From NCBI RefSeq assembly GCF_000516985.1, contig NW_006917093.1:3038001-3102000 (forward strand): a stretch of DNA of 64,000 nucleotides, read 5' to 3'. A program made the translations under genes and the position numbers. Each line of letters begins with the position of its first letter. The first letter of the stretch is position 1. The notes below the pieces were generated by a model. It had not been told where the DNA came from, ran no database searches, and saw only the letters and a program-made list of their open reading frames with translations. Below are positions 22,074 to 33,660 of the stretch, one piece after another. The DNA comes from Pestalotiopsis fici W106-1 (lineage: Eukaryota > Ascomycota > Sordariomycetes > Amphisphaeriales > Sporocadaceae).

Positions 22074-23897
22074 ATGGCCGAGACTGTCGAGAAAGCCAAG
22101 GATGCCGTCGCCGCTGTCGCAGAGCAGGTGAAGAACGTTACTGTCGGATCCGGCGAGCAGTCCGCTGAGGGAGACAAGGGCCCCTCCAAGAGCGCCCAGA
22201 AGAAGGCCGAGAAGGAGGCCAAGAAGGCTGCTGAAAAGGCTGCCAAAGCTGCCAAGTTGGCTGCCGCTCCTGCTGCCAGCGGAAAGAAGCAGGAAGACAC
22301 CCTTGGTCTTACGGTCACCAAGACCGAGAACTTCCCGCAATGGTACCAGGAAGTCGTGCTCAAGTCTGAGATGATTGAGTACTACACTGAAATCTCGGGT
22401 TTCTTTGTCATGCGCCCCGCCACCATGTACATCTGGAACGTGATCCGCAAGTGGTTCACCGAGAGAATCGAGGCCATGGGCGTCGACGAGACAAACTTCC
22501 CCATGTTCCTGTCCTCCAAGTCTCTCGAGAAGGAGAAGGACCACGTCGAGGGTTTCGCCCCCGAGCTCGCTTGGGTTACCAAGGCGTAAGTCTCACCATT
22601 GTGCAAACTGATTTTCTTGCCGTAGCCTGCAGAGACTGACCATTTCTCCAATACTAGTGGTGACAAGGATCTCGAGGTCCCTGTTGCTGTCCGCCCGACC
22701 TCTGAAGCCGTCATGTACCCCTACTACTCAAAGTGGATTCGATCTCACCGTGATCTTCCTCTGAGACTGAACCAGTGGAACTCCGTCGTCAGATGGGAAG
22801 CCAAGCAAACCACTCCTTTCCTGCGTGCTAGGGAGTTCTTGTGGCAGGAAGGTCACACCGCTCATTTGACTGAGAAGCTCGCCGGCGAGGAGGTCCTTGA
22901 GATCCTCGAGCTGTACGCTGGTGTATATGAGCAGCTCTTGGCTGTTCCCGTCGTTCGGGGTACCAAGACCGAGAACGAGAAGTTCGCTGGTGGCTACTAC
23001 ACCACCACTGTGGAGGGTTACATTCCTTCGAACGGTCGTGGTATCCAGGGTGCCACCTCTCACTGCCTTGGTCAAAACTTCAGCAAGATGTTTGACATCA
23101 CCGTTGAAGACCCTGCTGAGAAGGGTAAGCACCTGAACGTGTGGCAGAACTCGTGGGGTCTCTCGACTCGTGTCATTGGTGTCATGGTCATGATTCACGG
23201 TGACGACAAGGGTCTGGTTCTTCCCCCAAGGATAGCCAAGGTCCAGGTCATTATCATTCCTCTGGGTATCACCAAGAACACTACCGAGGAGGCCAAGGCT
23301 GCACACTACGATCAGCTCGCTGACATCAAGGCCACTCTGAAGAAGAGCGGTGTTCGTGTCGAGGACGACCAGAGAGATGGTTACACCCCCGGCTGGAAGT
23401 TCAGCGACTGGGAGCTCAAGGGTGTCCCTCTCAGAATTGAGTTCGGCCCCAAGGATGCTGCAAATGGCGTTGTCACTTTTGCTCGTCGTGACAATGGTGA
23501 GAAGGGCACCATCCCCATTGCCGATGTGGCTGTCAAGGTCCCCGAGCTTCTGGAGACTATCCAGAGTGACATGTATAGGAGGGCTGAGAAGGCTTTTGAT
23601 GAGCACCGAATTGTGGTTGACGAGTGGGAGAAGGTCATTCCTTCTCTCGATGCCAAGAATGTTGTCCAGATTCCCTTCTGTCTCGAGCCTAAGTGCGAGG
23701 ACAAGATCAAGGAGCTCACCACTGGCAAGCAGGATCAGAACCCTGATCTTTCTGTTCCCCAAGCTCCTTCCATGGGTATGAAGAGTTTGTGTATTCCCTT
23801 CAAGCAGCCCAAGGAGGTTGTTGCTGGCCAGAAGTGCCTGAACCCCGAGTGTCAGGCCGAGGCCAAGAAGTACGTCATGTTCGGTCGCAGCTACTAA
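22074..23897 (+). CDS. Prolyl-tRNA synthetase, cytosolic (class II)
   Basis: Exons 22074-22585 and 22658-23897; 72-nt intron; 583 residues. An N-terminal Lys/Ala-rich helix (~40-65) precedes the catalytic core. Class II motif 2 lies around LRLNQWNSVVRWE, and motif 3 is in the region with the prolyl-specific stretch TSHCLGQNFSKMFDI. The anticodon-binding domain follows (KVQVIIIPLG). The C-terminal zinc-binding extension shows CLEPKC and CLNPEC pairs and ends KKYVMFGRSY, as in eukaryote/archaeal-type ProRS. Role: charging tRNA-Pro in the cytosol. The ATG at 22074 has a strong context (aaaATGGCC). A 420-codon antisense open frame over exon 2 is a codon-bias shadow. Confidence 0.93.
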
Positions 23898-24972
23898 GCG
23901 TCTATAATTCAATTTCCTTACATTGGCGTTCACGTCGGCAAGAAGGATCGACTTGGCATATGATTGCTTCGCAAAAACAAATGAGGACATGGCAATGCGA
24001 GATATCCAAACTAGTTGCTCAGGAGTTGGTGATTAGATCGTTTCGATCAATGGGTAAATAAACGGTAGATGATACAATCTCTTCCTATTTCACGAAATAC
24101 TGGTTCATCATAAATATGGGCGGCATTCCTAATGTCTTGTGAAGTTCCGGCCTGCCCCATTCGATATCCCTGAAAGGACGTGATATATGTTTTCGTCGTG
24201 CTTCCGAACACGAGAGGCGTACGAGGTCCCGACATTCCATGGTTGCCCTGGAATCTAAGCAATAGTAGAAGATCATGAGGGTACAAAAAATACTTGAAGT
24301 AGATGTTTCGATCCTCGATGATATTTACTGGAGCTGGTGCAATCATAAGATTAGGCGGCCTAATATTGGTTCATTCACGTTTGGCCAATTAGGATTCGGC
24401 TAATGTGAATCGCAAATCATCCATCACATCTCCAGAATGACAATTCGAATCAATATGACTGACACATCTACAAGCCCATGGGATCGCATTAGTAGAAATG
24501 ACAATGAACTATTACGAGAAGTCAAGACTAATTGGTGTCTGGTCAGAAAGAATACAATCAAACTTTAGTATCATCAATTGAAAATGTAATTGAAGCATTC
24601 TTGGTACAAATTTTCTGATGTAAGTGGTGGTCATAAGTTCATCGACGCATGAAGCAACATAAGCGATCTGCAGTACTCGCAATGCAGAGCAGCAGTCCTC
24701 ATACTATATGAGAAAGAAGAGAAGTTTTGTAACCGCAGGGGGAAAAAACAGAAACAGAAAAACGAAGTGACGCCCATGCTCGTCATATGCCCTAGATGCT
24801 TTTTATACCGCAAGAGACGCCGGTCCATTGGTCATCTCATACCTGAAAGGACGACTCGGAGAAAAGAAAAATAAATGCCATGGTGCCCCCGGATCTTTGG
24901 AGTCCTTTGCCTCCCTTTATGCAGATTTTGTGCATACAAACAAACGTATCAAATACAGTGGACTGACTGGAC
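23898..24972. other. Intergenic between convergent genes, AT-leaning
   Basis: A 1.1-kb gap between ProRS (+) and the AA9-like gene (-). No ORF with family features. It is somewhat more AT-rich than its flanks but lacks the RIP signature seen at 37-46 kb. Confidence 0.5.
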
Positions 24973-26354
24973 TTAGGCAGTGACTGTAACATAAACCGTC
25001 ACGGTCCTGAATCCAGTGCTGGCCGCAGAGGTAGCCTCGGTCGGGGCAGCAGTTACGATAGGGGAAGCCGAGTAGTCTGAGCTGGCATCATCCTCACCGC
25101 CGTTGTCGGTCTCATCTCCACCACCACTGCCGCCAAGATTATCCACGGCGGGCACCACGACGCCCGTGCGAACCTCGGCGTCGACGAGCTTTTGTCCCTT
25201 GTTGGGCGGGCCCTGGAAATCCCCAGACGAGCAGGCGTCCTGGATCCCCTGGCACTTGTCCTCCCAGACCTGGCAGTTGCGGTTGCCCGTGGGCGGGACC
25301 GAGTCGTAGCACACCTCGGCCTGGTCGTAGCAGTCTTCGCTGGCGGCCCAGCAGCCGTCCTCGTCGTCGTAGTCGGGCACCTCGACGCCGATCCAGTTGC
25401 CCTCCTTGATGAGGTAGTCGGACGGGACGAGGACGGCGCCGTTGGTGGTGGCATAGTCGCTGCGTTTGTCGCCGGATCCGGACGACGACGAAGACGAAGA
25501 GGAAGAGGAAGAAGAAGGAACGGTGTAGACTTTGGGTCCCGGAATCGGGTAAGGAAAGACGGGCGAGTAAATGTCAAAGGTTACGCTGGGCTCTCCGTCC
25601 TTGACGTAGCCAGGAATCGAGACGCTGTACTCGGCAGGGACATCGAGCGCCGTGGCCTCGCCGCCTTGCACCTGGATCTGGGCGCAGCCAGTGTAGAATT
25701 GCGGGTCGTTGGCATCGGGCACGTTCTGGAGGGCGAGCAGCTCGGGCCGGAAGAGGTAGTTGCCCGTGGGCAGGCCGCCGGGAACCTGGACGCTCATGAG
25801 GCCGCCATCGTCAATGAGCTTCTCGGTGCACCACTTGCCCGTAGTGTTGTCGTAGCCCTGTTCCCAGAGCTTGAACCAGCCATCGCCGGCCGCGGTTGTG
25901 GTTGACATATCGGCGACCTGCTTGGCGTAGACGGCGCAGGGACCTTTGTGCGAAGGGTCGATGGATCCCGGCTCCTCGAGATTGGCCCAAAGTCGCCATT
26001 CAAAGGTCAGCTTGTCACCAGGGGCGGCTGGACAAGTAAACGCGACGGCCTTCTCGCCCATTGAGCCTGGAGTTTTTCCATGTCAGTACTGGAATTGATG
26101 AAACAGGAAGTAGTTTGATGCCACCAAAGCATCATCAAGAAGATCAGTGAAAGGGGCCTGCAGGACATACCACAAGCCATATCATTGCTGGATAAGCTAG
26201 GAATCGGACTGCTGGAATTTTCCGAGTTCATGTTCATACGAACACAGGTGCCGTCGCCCTGTGAGATATCGTTGATGTAGATTGTCGTAAAGGTGGAATG
26301 GGCTGTCGCGAAGGGAGCAACAACGCCCATCAGGATCAAACCAAAGAGCTTCAT
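24973..26354 (-). CDS. Secreted AA9-type lytic polysaccharide monooxygenase with Cys-rich C-terminal extension
   Basis: Exons 26354-26171 and 26066-24973; 104-nt intron; 425 residues. A signal peptide of ~18 residues ends ATA and exposes His at mature position 1 (HSTFTTIYIND), the first ligand of a copper histidine brace. The second brace His is in DPSHKGPCAVY (mature H83). The axial Tyr lies in PQFYTGCAQ with the family's Gln two residues before it. The usual second-sphere His in the 'YLLRHE' strand is Pro here (YLFRPELLALQ). After the AA9-like domain come a Pro/Tyr-rich stretch, a Ser run, a Cys-rich segment with eight cysteines within ~50 residues (DGCWAASEDCYDQAEVC...), and a Ser/Thr-rich tail without a clear GPI signal. 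Family role: oxidative cleavage of cellulose or related glucans. Activity and substrate are uncertain because of the Pro substitution. Confidence 0.8.
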
Positions 26355-28887
26355 CGTGTGGATATACGTTGATGAAACCATGGAAGACACAATATCAAGG
26401 GATAATAGAAGTGAACCGGATCCACGATTAGTTGTAATGAATGACTGCCCAGTTTTATTGTTTCGAAACAAAGGACCGTAATACGACGAGGTCGAGTGAG
26501 CTGGGAGTTTCGATTAGAAGCGTACTCGAAGCTGTAAGTAGAAATGAATGACAGCCACTAGGGCGATGGTCGAGAAGTCAAAAGGGTTGAAAAATGTCCT
26601 CCTGGATCTGGTTCAATGTGAAGTAGGTAGGGAGTGACTGCATTCAAATATGAAAGGAAGGAATGAATGTATTTGCTTTCCTTGACCTCAGGGGAGAAAA
26701 AAAATAGGGTGAAAGAGAAAACGAATAAATAAAGTAATGAATGACTGAATGGAAACAGATGCTATCCAATCAAAAGAATCGAAGGGCGACCATGGCCGAG
26801 AAATAAGAGCAACTGTTGGCGGCAGAGGTTTCGTTGCCTCATATATGAACAAAGAGAGGACCGGGGTCTTTTAATTTAGGGGGGCGTTTAGATATCCTCC
26901 GACTATAAGCCAAGACAAAAAAGCGGCCGTGTCTTTAGTTGAAAGCCAGAGATGGAGGAGGAGAAGGAGAAAAAAAAATCGAGGGCGTACAGAGTAGGAT
27001 CATTTGATCAATTACCCTTTGTCTCGTCTTTAGAGAGTCTCGTCGAAATATTCCAAGCTAGCTTCTTTTTTTGGGATTGCATGATGGTGCTGTCATTTTT
27101 TGACGCCAGCCCGCCGATAGGTCAAAACTACCCGTACTCATTTATAACCTCGACAGGCGCCGATGTGGATGGACGCCATGGTGGTTAGGTATTCCAGAAG
27201 AAGCAAAAAAAGATGCTTAAAAATGCGGAGTCGCATATAACCAAACGACCGTACTAACGCAGGAGTCCTTTATAAGCTGTTTCATAATGGTACATTGTCG
27301 AGCGCCACAGAGATCTGCTGTCCTTTTTGCAATAATTACACAAAAGCAGTCACAGTTTTTTTACGCAAACGCCAATAGGATGGAATGTGCGGAGAAGCCA
27401 AAAGCGAGGTACCAAGGAAGGCGGCCGGCGTTTGGTGTGTTAGTTCGAAGCGCCTGCAAACACACAAGAAATGTTTCCTGGTCCGCATCAATCTATTCAA
27501 TCCACAGGTACGAGCTATATACCGACGAGACAGGGATATCGGCTCAGTGTTGGTGCGACACTCTAGCGGGAACCAGAGGCCAAGGCAAGACCCGAAGAGC
27601 AGAAGCCAAGCAACGTCGGCTCACTTCACTTTTGAAGGGGTGGTAAAAAGCGTTTCTTGTTCAAGGTTGATTCCACGATGTGATCTGCTGCTGAGCGGGT
27701 GTCTGATCGACGCCAGGTACTATCGAACATGTCGATCTCCGGATACATGAGTATTTGTTTTTTTTTGACTTCCCCCAGGCGATTCCATCAATCTTGGTTT
27801 TCGTCTACATATTGAGGTCATGACACTCGGCCGGAAAGTGACTGGGTTTGTTGATTCTAGAGGATCGGTTGTGCGCGACAAATACATTTTCCGATTGGCC
27901 CAAGAAGAAGAGTAAATGCGAGACTACGGAAGTCAGTTGGATTCCGGGGCTGTAAACGATTGGTACCTGCAAGGCACCACTACTGTATGGTTTTATTCCT
28001 TTTGCCAAGTTCATGACTGGGGAAAATTGATTGGCTCGTATAATCAAGAATGCAGCCCGCCTTCTCTCTGCCTCTCTCGGCCTGCGCTTCCGAATGCACG
28101 TCAATCCGCCCATCGTGGAGGGAGAGAAACCAAAGTCCCTTGATCTTTTCCCATTCCCTCCATGAAAGCAACAACTTTCAAACATCTCCCCCTTAGGCGG
28201 CCGGTGAAATGTCCCCTGATTTTGTATTGTTGCACAGGACCTTGGGAGCCAGTAACTCGCAAACGCCCCCCCGGATTGCCTTGCCAAGCCAAGACGGGAC
28301 ACTACCGAGCGCCTCTCGGTTACTGGCCTCGATTACGACAATCAAGTCAAGAGCAAGACTAATCCCTCTTGGAAATTCCCGTTCGTATCGCCGTGAGGCT
28401 TAAGATGGGGACACATGTCTGGCGCTGTTCCTCTGCCGAGTGACCAATAATCGTAGCCAATGCACCAGAGAAAGCTATCCACATCTTCCTTGACACAACC
28501 ATATCAGGCTTGCTTTCACAGCAGATGGGCAAAGGAATGAGACACAACGGCACCGAATAAAGACGTTGAGAATAATAGAGATAGAGAGCGGAGAAACCCT
28601 TTTGCTGTATCTAAACCGGTCCGGCCATATCGAGGTAAAATATCAATTTCCCCTTTCCGGGCCTTACAATAGCTTGAGACGCCTTCCACTTCCCAAAATG
28701 CCCTTTATTTCTGAGAATTACACCGCTCTATGCAAATGTGCCGGGTCCTGCACTTTCCTTTGGTTGTTTTCATCTCCTTAATTTTTGTACATGATATGAT
28801 ACATGATGGTTGTCATTATCTTCTTGGACTTCGTGGGTATTTTGACTTCCGTTGATGTTGGTTTTCTTGATTTTCGGGTTGTTTCTT
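26355..28887. other. Gene-poor gap, 2.5 kb
   Basis: Promoter of the AA9-like gene on the left; 3' region of Hsp10 on the right. Several short frames exist (for example 27385-27750 +, 27805-28302 -), but none has a domain, signal peptide or consistent splicing. No repeats noted apart from short A runs. Confidence 0.5.
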
Positions 28888-29448
28888 CTACTCGTTGATC
28901 TTGGCGAGAATCCTAAACGCACAATGTGATTAGTGACAAGGTAATCATTGAGTGATGCCATCGGAGTCGTCTTCAAGACGACCCCTCGGGTGGCCCAGAC
29001 TTACTCGCTGTCACGGAAGAGCTGGTACTCATCCTCGCCAACCTTGACGGGAGAGCCACCGAACTGGGGGATCAGGACTCTGTCACCAGCAGCGACACCC
29101 ATGGGCAGGCGCGAGCCATCCTTGTTCAGGCCGCCGGGTCCAACGGCCAGAACCTTGGCCTCGTTGAGCTCCTTGACGCTGGACTCGGGCAGGAAGATGC
29201 CGCTGGCAGTCTTGGTCTCGGCCTTGATGCGCTGGACAAGGACGCGGTCCAGGAGAGGGACGAGAGCCTTGATGGATCGGATAGAGGTGGCCTAGGGATC
29301 GAGGAAATGTGTCAGTCATATAGCTTGCAAGTATCGTCACTGCCAAGAGTATCCATGACGCGGCCGCCAGCCCAGCGCAAAAGCACAAAGGGCAGCTGCT
29401 GTCCGTCTACAAATGGGCTGCGCGTGTACAGGTAGGCCTGCTTACCAT
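28888..29448 (-). CDS. HSP10: Mitochondrial 10-kDa chaperonin (Hsp10/Cpn10)
   Basis: Exons 29448-29446, 29291-29005, 28912-28888; 104 residues. The first coding exon is just the ATG: a GTAAGC donor follows the start codon directly, and the next exon opens with ATSIRSIKALVPLLDRVLVQ. Cpn10 signatures follow: LLDRVLVQRI, the mobile-loop region KTASGIFLPE, KVLAVGPG, and the roof/base strands RVLIPQFGG. The last exon encodes EILAKINE. Role: GroES-type lid for Hsp60 in the mitochondrial matrix; the N-terminus acts as an uncleaved targeting sequence in this family. Lengths sum to 105 codons with stop, exactly as expected. Introns are 154 and 92 nt. No in-frame ATG near the start of exon 2 could replace the start. 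Confidence 0.9.
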
Positions 29449-30798
29449 TGTGAATAGAAACGAAGTGGTGGAGTTGATTATATATGATGTACTGTACGAA
29501 AGAATGCAACGGATGTCTTGATCAAAAGAATAAATCGGAGAGAAAAGTGGTGATTGCTTAATGGTTTGTAATAAATGAAGCTATCGCGAATGGTTCTGGA
29601 AAGCTTTCGAAGATCCAACACCCAATGGGAACTGAATCGGACCCGAACTTTTTTGATGCAGTTTTTCCGATGCCGACCCAATGCCGAGGGATGGACCTGG
29701 CCAGAGGGCTCTAGCTTGAGGTCCCAATTCCTCCTGTTGCAGTTGGTTGGTTGGCTGTCTAAAGGTTCCCCGTTCATGGGCGGAACATCCCTTTTGAACA
29801 GGGGCCCGGGCGCCAAGTGACCTAGGCTAAATTGGCCCGGACCAAGTAGTTTTCAGCGCCTCATTTTCTAGCGTGCATCTCCAGAGGCCAAAGGCCCCTA
29901 AAGATTGGAAATCAGTGATCCATCAACTATTCCAATACACACAGTAATATCTTGCATACATACTCACCCCATAAGGAAAATAGAGCAGGCTAATTGTACT
30001 CAAACAATCCTGGTTGCTAAATAGAATGAATCGAGTCAAGTTCCAGAGCAGTCGTGATATTTGCAACCTCACAATGACGGACGAATGAGCAATACATGGC
30101 TCGTACTTAATTAAGCATTCGAAGCGTGTTAGAAAATAAGAAATTACCTAGTATGGAATATCCCTATATTAGAGGCATGTTCCGAGTCCATGATGGCGAT
30201 TTTGTAGCATTGCAAATTTGTCGTCTTCCCCATTCGTTATTTCCCTGGACTTGAACTGTTGGTCACATCTCCTTGCTGTTGTGACTATATCCCTTTGTAA
30301 TCAATCTGATCGTCGTCTTTCTCCCGAAATTCTTAACCTCTATAAAAGCTTGAGCTCCCATCTCAATATTCCTAGAAGCTTCATCAAAACTTTGGTTCTT
30401 CATTGGGGACGTCTTCAATGTGGGACTACTACCACTTGATCGTATTGTCTTCTGGGTCTGGTAGTATACTGAAAACCTTCGATTTGTGTTGTTAATTCTG
30501 TCTGACCGGAAACTTGTAGTCTAGCGTCTAATTTGAATAGATTCTTTTCCCCTCTTCGACCCATGGGCATGCCGCGGCTGACATTGTCGAAGTAGAGATA
30601 AATTATGCCCGCGAATTGCGCCACCAGTTTCCAAACGTCTAAAAGCAGCGCTAGATGCAGAAAAAATGAAATCCGCGTTGCTGCGTAGAAATCGAGACCC
30701 CCTTGCTCTCCCATGGTCCCCAATGATGGTATGCTTGTAAGTGTTACACGGCTTGATAGAAATATCAAGTGGACTCCTGGTCCCAGACTGTAAGTCGA
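29449..30798. other. Hsp10 promoter and kinase 3' region
   Basis: A 1.35-kb gap. The left part is the Hsp10 promoter with a heat-shock-element-like core; the right part should hold the 3' UTR of the kinase gene. No gene recognised. Confidence 0.5.
29593..29602 (-). promoter_or_regulatory. Heat-shock-element-like motif upstream of Hsp10
   Basis: The core gTTCtgGAAa is a perfect nTTCnnGAAn pair about 145 bp upstream of the Hsp10 ATG. A further GAA (spacing 3) lies on one side and a TTTCGAA on the other. It is consistent with Hsf1 control of a chaperonin gene. Chance occurrence of a single pair is possible. Confidence 0.45.
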
Positions 30799-33660
30799 CT
30801 ATTTGGCCTGCGATGCTGGGGGCTCAAGAATGTGCGTGTGGTCTAGGGCCGGTTCTACGTTGCCCGGACCCTCCTGTCGGCAAATCACCGTATCGGATAC
30901 CCATGGCTCGTCAAGAATATCTTGCATGGTAGCTCGCTTCCGGGGATCAATGGTGAGCATACAACCGATAATATGTCTACTCTCACGAGGAAGCAATCGC
31001 AACAGCCTCCAAGGGCCCCGGATTACTTCCTTGGGCGGCGGGGCATCCTTTGTTGTGGAAGAGCCATTTCCGTTGGCTTGTGCCGACTTTGATGACGATG
31101 ATGCTACTTCAGACTTCTCTGATTTCTCTGGCTTCTCTGGCTTCTCTGGCTTCTCCGACTTTTCAGACTTCTGGACTTGATTCTCGCCCTGGTCATTCTT
31201 CTGCTTGGGTTGCTCCTCGGGAAACATGTCCCGCTGGGGGGTATTGGCCAAGTCGTTAGTTGATTTCGAAGGAAGAATGAGTTTCTTGGGATCATGCCCA
31301 GGCGTTGGCTCGGCAGCAAATAGTTTGTAGGAATTGTCTGTCAATCGAGGGACCTTCCAAGGAAATCTTCGCAATGACATGCAGCAGAAGATAATGGCCA
31401 AAGACCATATATCAACAGCCTGGGGATCGTACTTGCGTTCATCGTATACTTCTGGTGCTAAGTATGGATCAGATCCAACAATGCCTGTCACGCGTGTCAG
31501 TAATCTTTGCACACATATTTAAAATTCCAGAACTGGGCTTACCGGATGCCAACACAATGCCGCCCTCAAATGGGTACTTGAAAACATGGGCACTGCCGAA
31601 GTCGATGATCTTCATGATGCCATGCTCGCTAACAACAACATTGTCCAGCTTCAAATCCCGGTGCGCCAGACCCATGCTGTGGAGATATGTGACACCATTG
31701 AGTATCTGCAGGAAGCAGCAGGCGACTTCGGCTTTCGACATTTTCCCTGTCATTACGATGGCAAACAGATCGTACGGGGCATATTCCATAACCTCGTACC
31801 ACTTTCCTTTTTCCGACACAATATCCAAGGTTTCGATGACGTTGCCGTGATGCAAAGCTGATCCAATGCAAAATTCCGCTGTCAGTTTCTTAACGTACTC
31901 CTTCTCCGTCTCGTACGTATGCCTCGGGCGGAACTCCTTCACTGCAAACACTGTGTTGTCTTCGTGCCTCCGCATCAACTTTACGGATCCTCCAGCTCCA
32001 GAGCCCAACACTCTGCCAATCTTTCCATATTTAGAGGACAAGCCATGATCATCGGCAAAAGGTACCTGATAAGATGGTCGGCTTGCTGGGAGTTGGGGTC
32101 TGGCAGCGGCAGCAACCGGAGATTCTGACTTCTTCGCCTTATGACCACCTCCAACCTTGAAAAATCGCTTCAGATCTGACATTGACGCGTTGCGGCTATG
32201 TGTAGTCGAATCAGTGCCCGTATGCTGAAGATCATGATGGCTGCCTTTGTTAAGAACGCCGAGAAAGCCGGAATGCCGCTTCTCAGACTTATCGGGCTTG
32301 GCCAAATTCGTGGAGGACGACGAAGGGGAGCCACGTCCCTTTTTTCTAGAAAAGACGAAACGAGAATCGATATTTGCAGAGCTTCGACTTGCTGGGGCCC
32401 GTTTGCTTGCGGCATAAGGGTCGTTGAGATCTGCTGCTGGCGTGAATGGACGAGAGTAATACTGAGAGGCAGTTTTTCTCCCCGAGGGACTGCTTTCTCT
32501 CGAGACGGGAACAGATTCACTGCCAAGAGTGAACATGCCTTGTCGATGACCAGTGGGTCGACCTTCCCGCTCCTCCTGATTAATGTCCTTAAGTGCTGAA
32601 GGATCGTACGAGCTTGGTCGATGAGGAAGTGCGATCCGTGGTGAAGCTGGAAAAGAGCCTTGGCCAGAGGCCTGAGGCGTTATCGCTGAAGTGTCGACAC
32701 CACCATCTGACTGGGCGTTTACTGGCTTGAGACGACTTCCCGAAGCAGACTCAGGTGCCGTAGTACCGGCAGGAGTCAGAGGAGGTGACGCTACATCAAA
32801 GGCGTTGTTCATCCTTGGGGAGCGACGTCCCGTCGGTGTATGACTCTGTTGAGGAGTAGCAACGGCGGAACTGTCATGGGAAGGAACCTGAGATTGCGAT
32901 TAGCGAAGCTCGAGCAAGACAAACCATGGCACGTCTGAGTACGTGGTGACCATGGACCGCATATTGTACTACAGCTGATCTGCAACCTTGGCCCAACAGG
33001 AATCATGGGAATCTGCCCGCTTCTACCAGTCGTGAGGTAGTGCAGAATAGCCCAACGCAGCAGCAGGTGATATGGAGGCAGGCGGGAGCTCACGTACCCT
33101 GGATGGTGGCAGCGAAAATGCTTGGTATGAGAAACTCTTCATCCGCTGCTCCTGCAGATTTGTGTCGGCCAATGACTGGGATAGAGCCTTGATCTGTTCG
33201 GGTGTAACGTCTGGATTCTGGAGGAGGCCAGGAGCAGAGGGTTCTGGAGCTTGCTTGGTGGGCTCAAGTCTCGACTGGCCTCCATCAACATCATATTGCT
33301 CAACTTTTGAGGCGAAGCGGACGGCCGGCGCGGCCACCGGAGCATTGTCATTGTAGTCGGATTTACCGGGGGACTGATCAGAGGAGCCTGAATTTTGCAA
33401 GCAGATGTTAGTAGTCGCAAACAAAAAGGAATAAGGCGAGCCCAGACAAAGAAGATCAAATGCAAGGGAAGAAAGCCAAATATCAAGAATCTCTTGGCAA
33501 TATAGTATGTTACAGAGGCTGTATTTTAGAGTAGAAAAAAAGGTTGTTTCTTTTTGGAGTAGCTAGGTAGGTAGGTATAGGTGATGTCAAGAGAAAGGTT
33601 GGAGGGGGGGATGCTGTCCGTACCTTGCGACTCCTTTAGGCGATGCTGCGCACTCTCCAT
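30799..33660 (-). CDS. HAL5/SAT4-family Ser/Thr protein kinase
   Basis: Exons 33660-33624, 33387-33098, 32887-31543, 31484-30799; 785 residues. The first ~390 residues are a low-complexity Ser/Pro-rich region with many phosphosite-like motifs. The kinase domain begins near 395: glycine loop GSGAGGSV, catalytic Lys in [15 protein letters not shown] at ~517-525, and IIDFGSA at ~536-542. The junction of exons 3 and 4 ([16 protein letters not shown]) restores the activation segment and APE motif. The domain pattern and the long N-terminus match the fungal-specific NPR/HAL5 group (Sat4/Hal4, Hal5, Hrk1), which regulates plasma-membrane transporters and ion homeostasis. Within the C-lobe there is an inserted charged repeat ([15 protein letters not shown]). 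The short first exon ([12 protein letters not shown]) is joined through a GTACGG donor; frame continuity supports it, but the start is less certain than the rest. Confidence 0.85.
31110..31171 (-). repeat. Tandem 9-bp coding repeat in the kinase C-lobe
   Basis: Imperfect tandem copies of ttctctggc (seen on the + strand) encode alternating Lys-Pro-Glu / Lys-Ser-Glu units on the minus strand. The frame is kept. It lies between kinase subdomains, so it is probably a flexible insertion that can vary in copy number. Confidence 0.75.

Noticed and set aside
22728..23990. 420-codon open frame antisense to prolyl-tRNA synthetase
   Set aside because: It mirrors the ProRS exon and arises from codon bias; the sense strand has an unambiguous family match and the antisense protein has none.
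25192..25905. 237-codon + strand open frame over the AA9-like gene
   Set aside because: Antisense shadow of a GC-rich coding exon; no domains.
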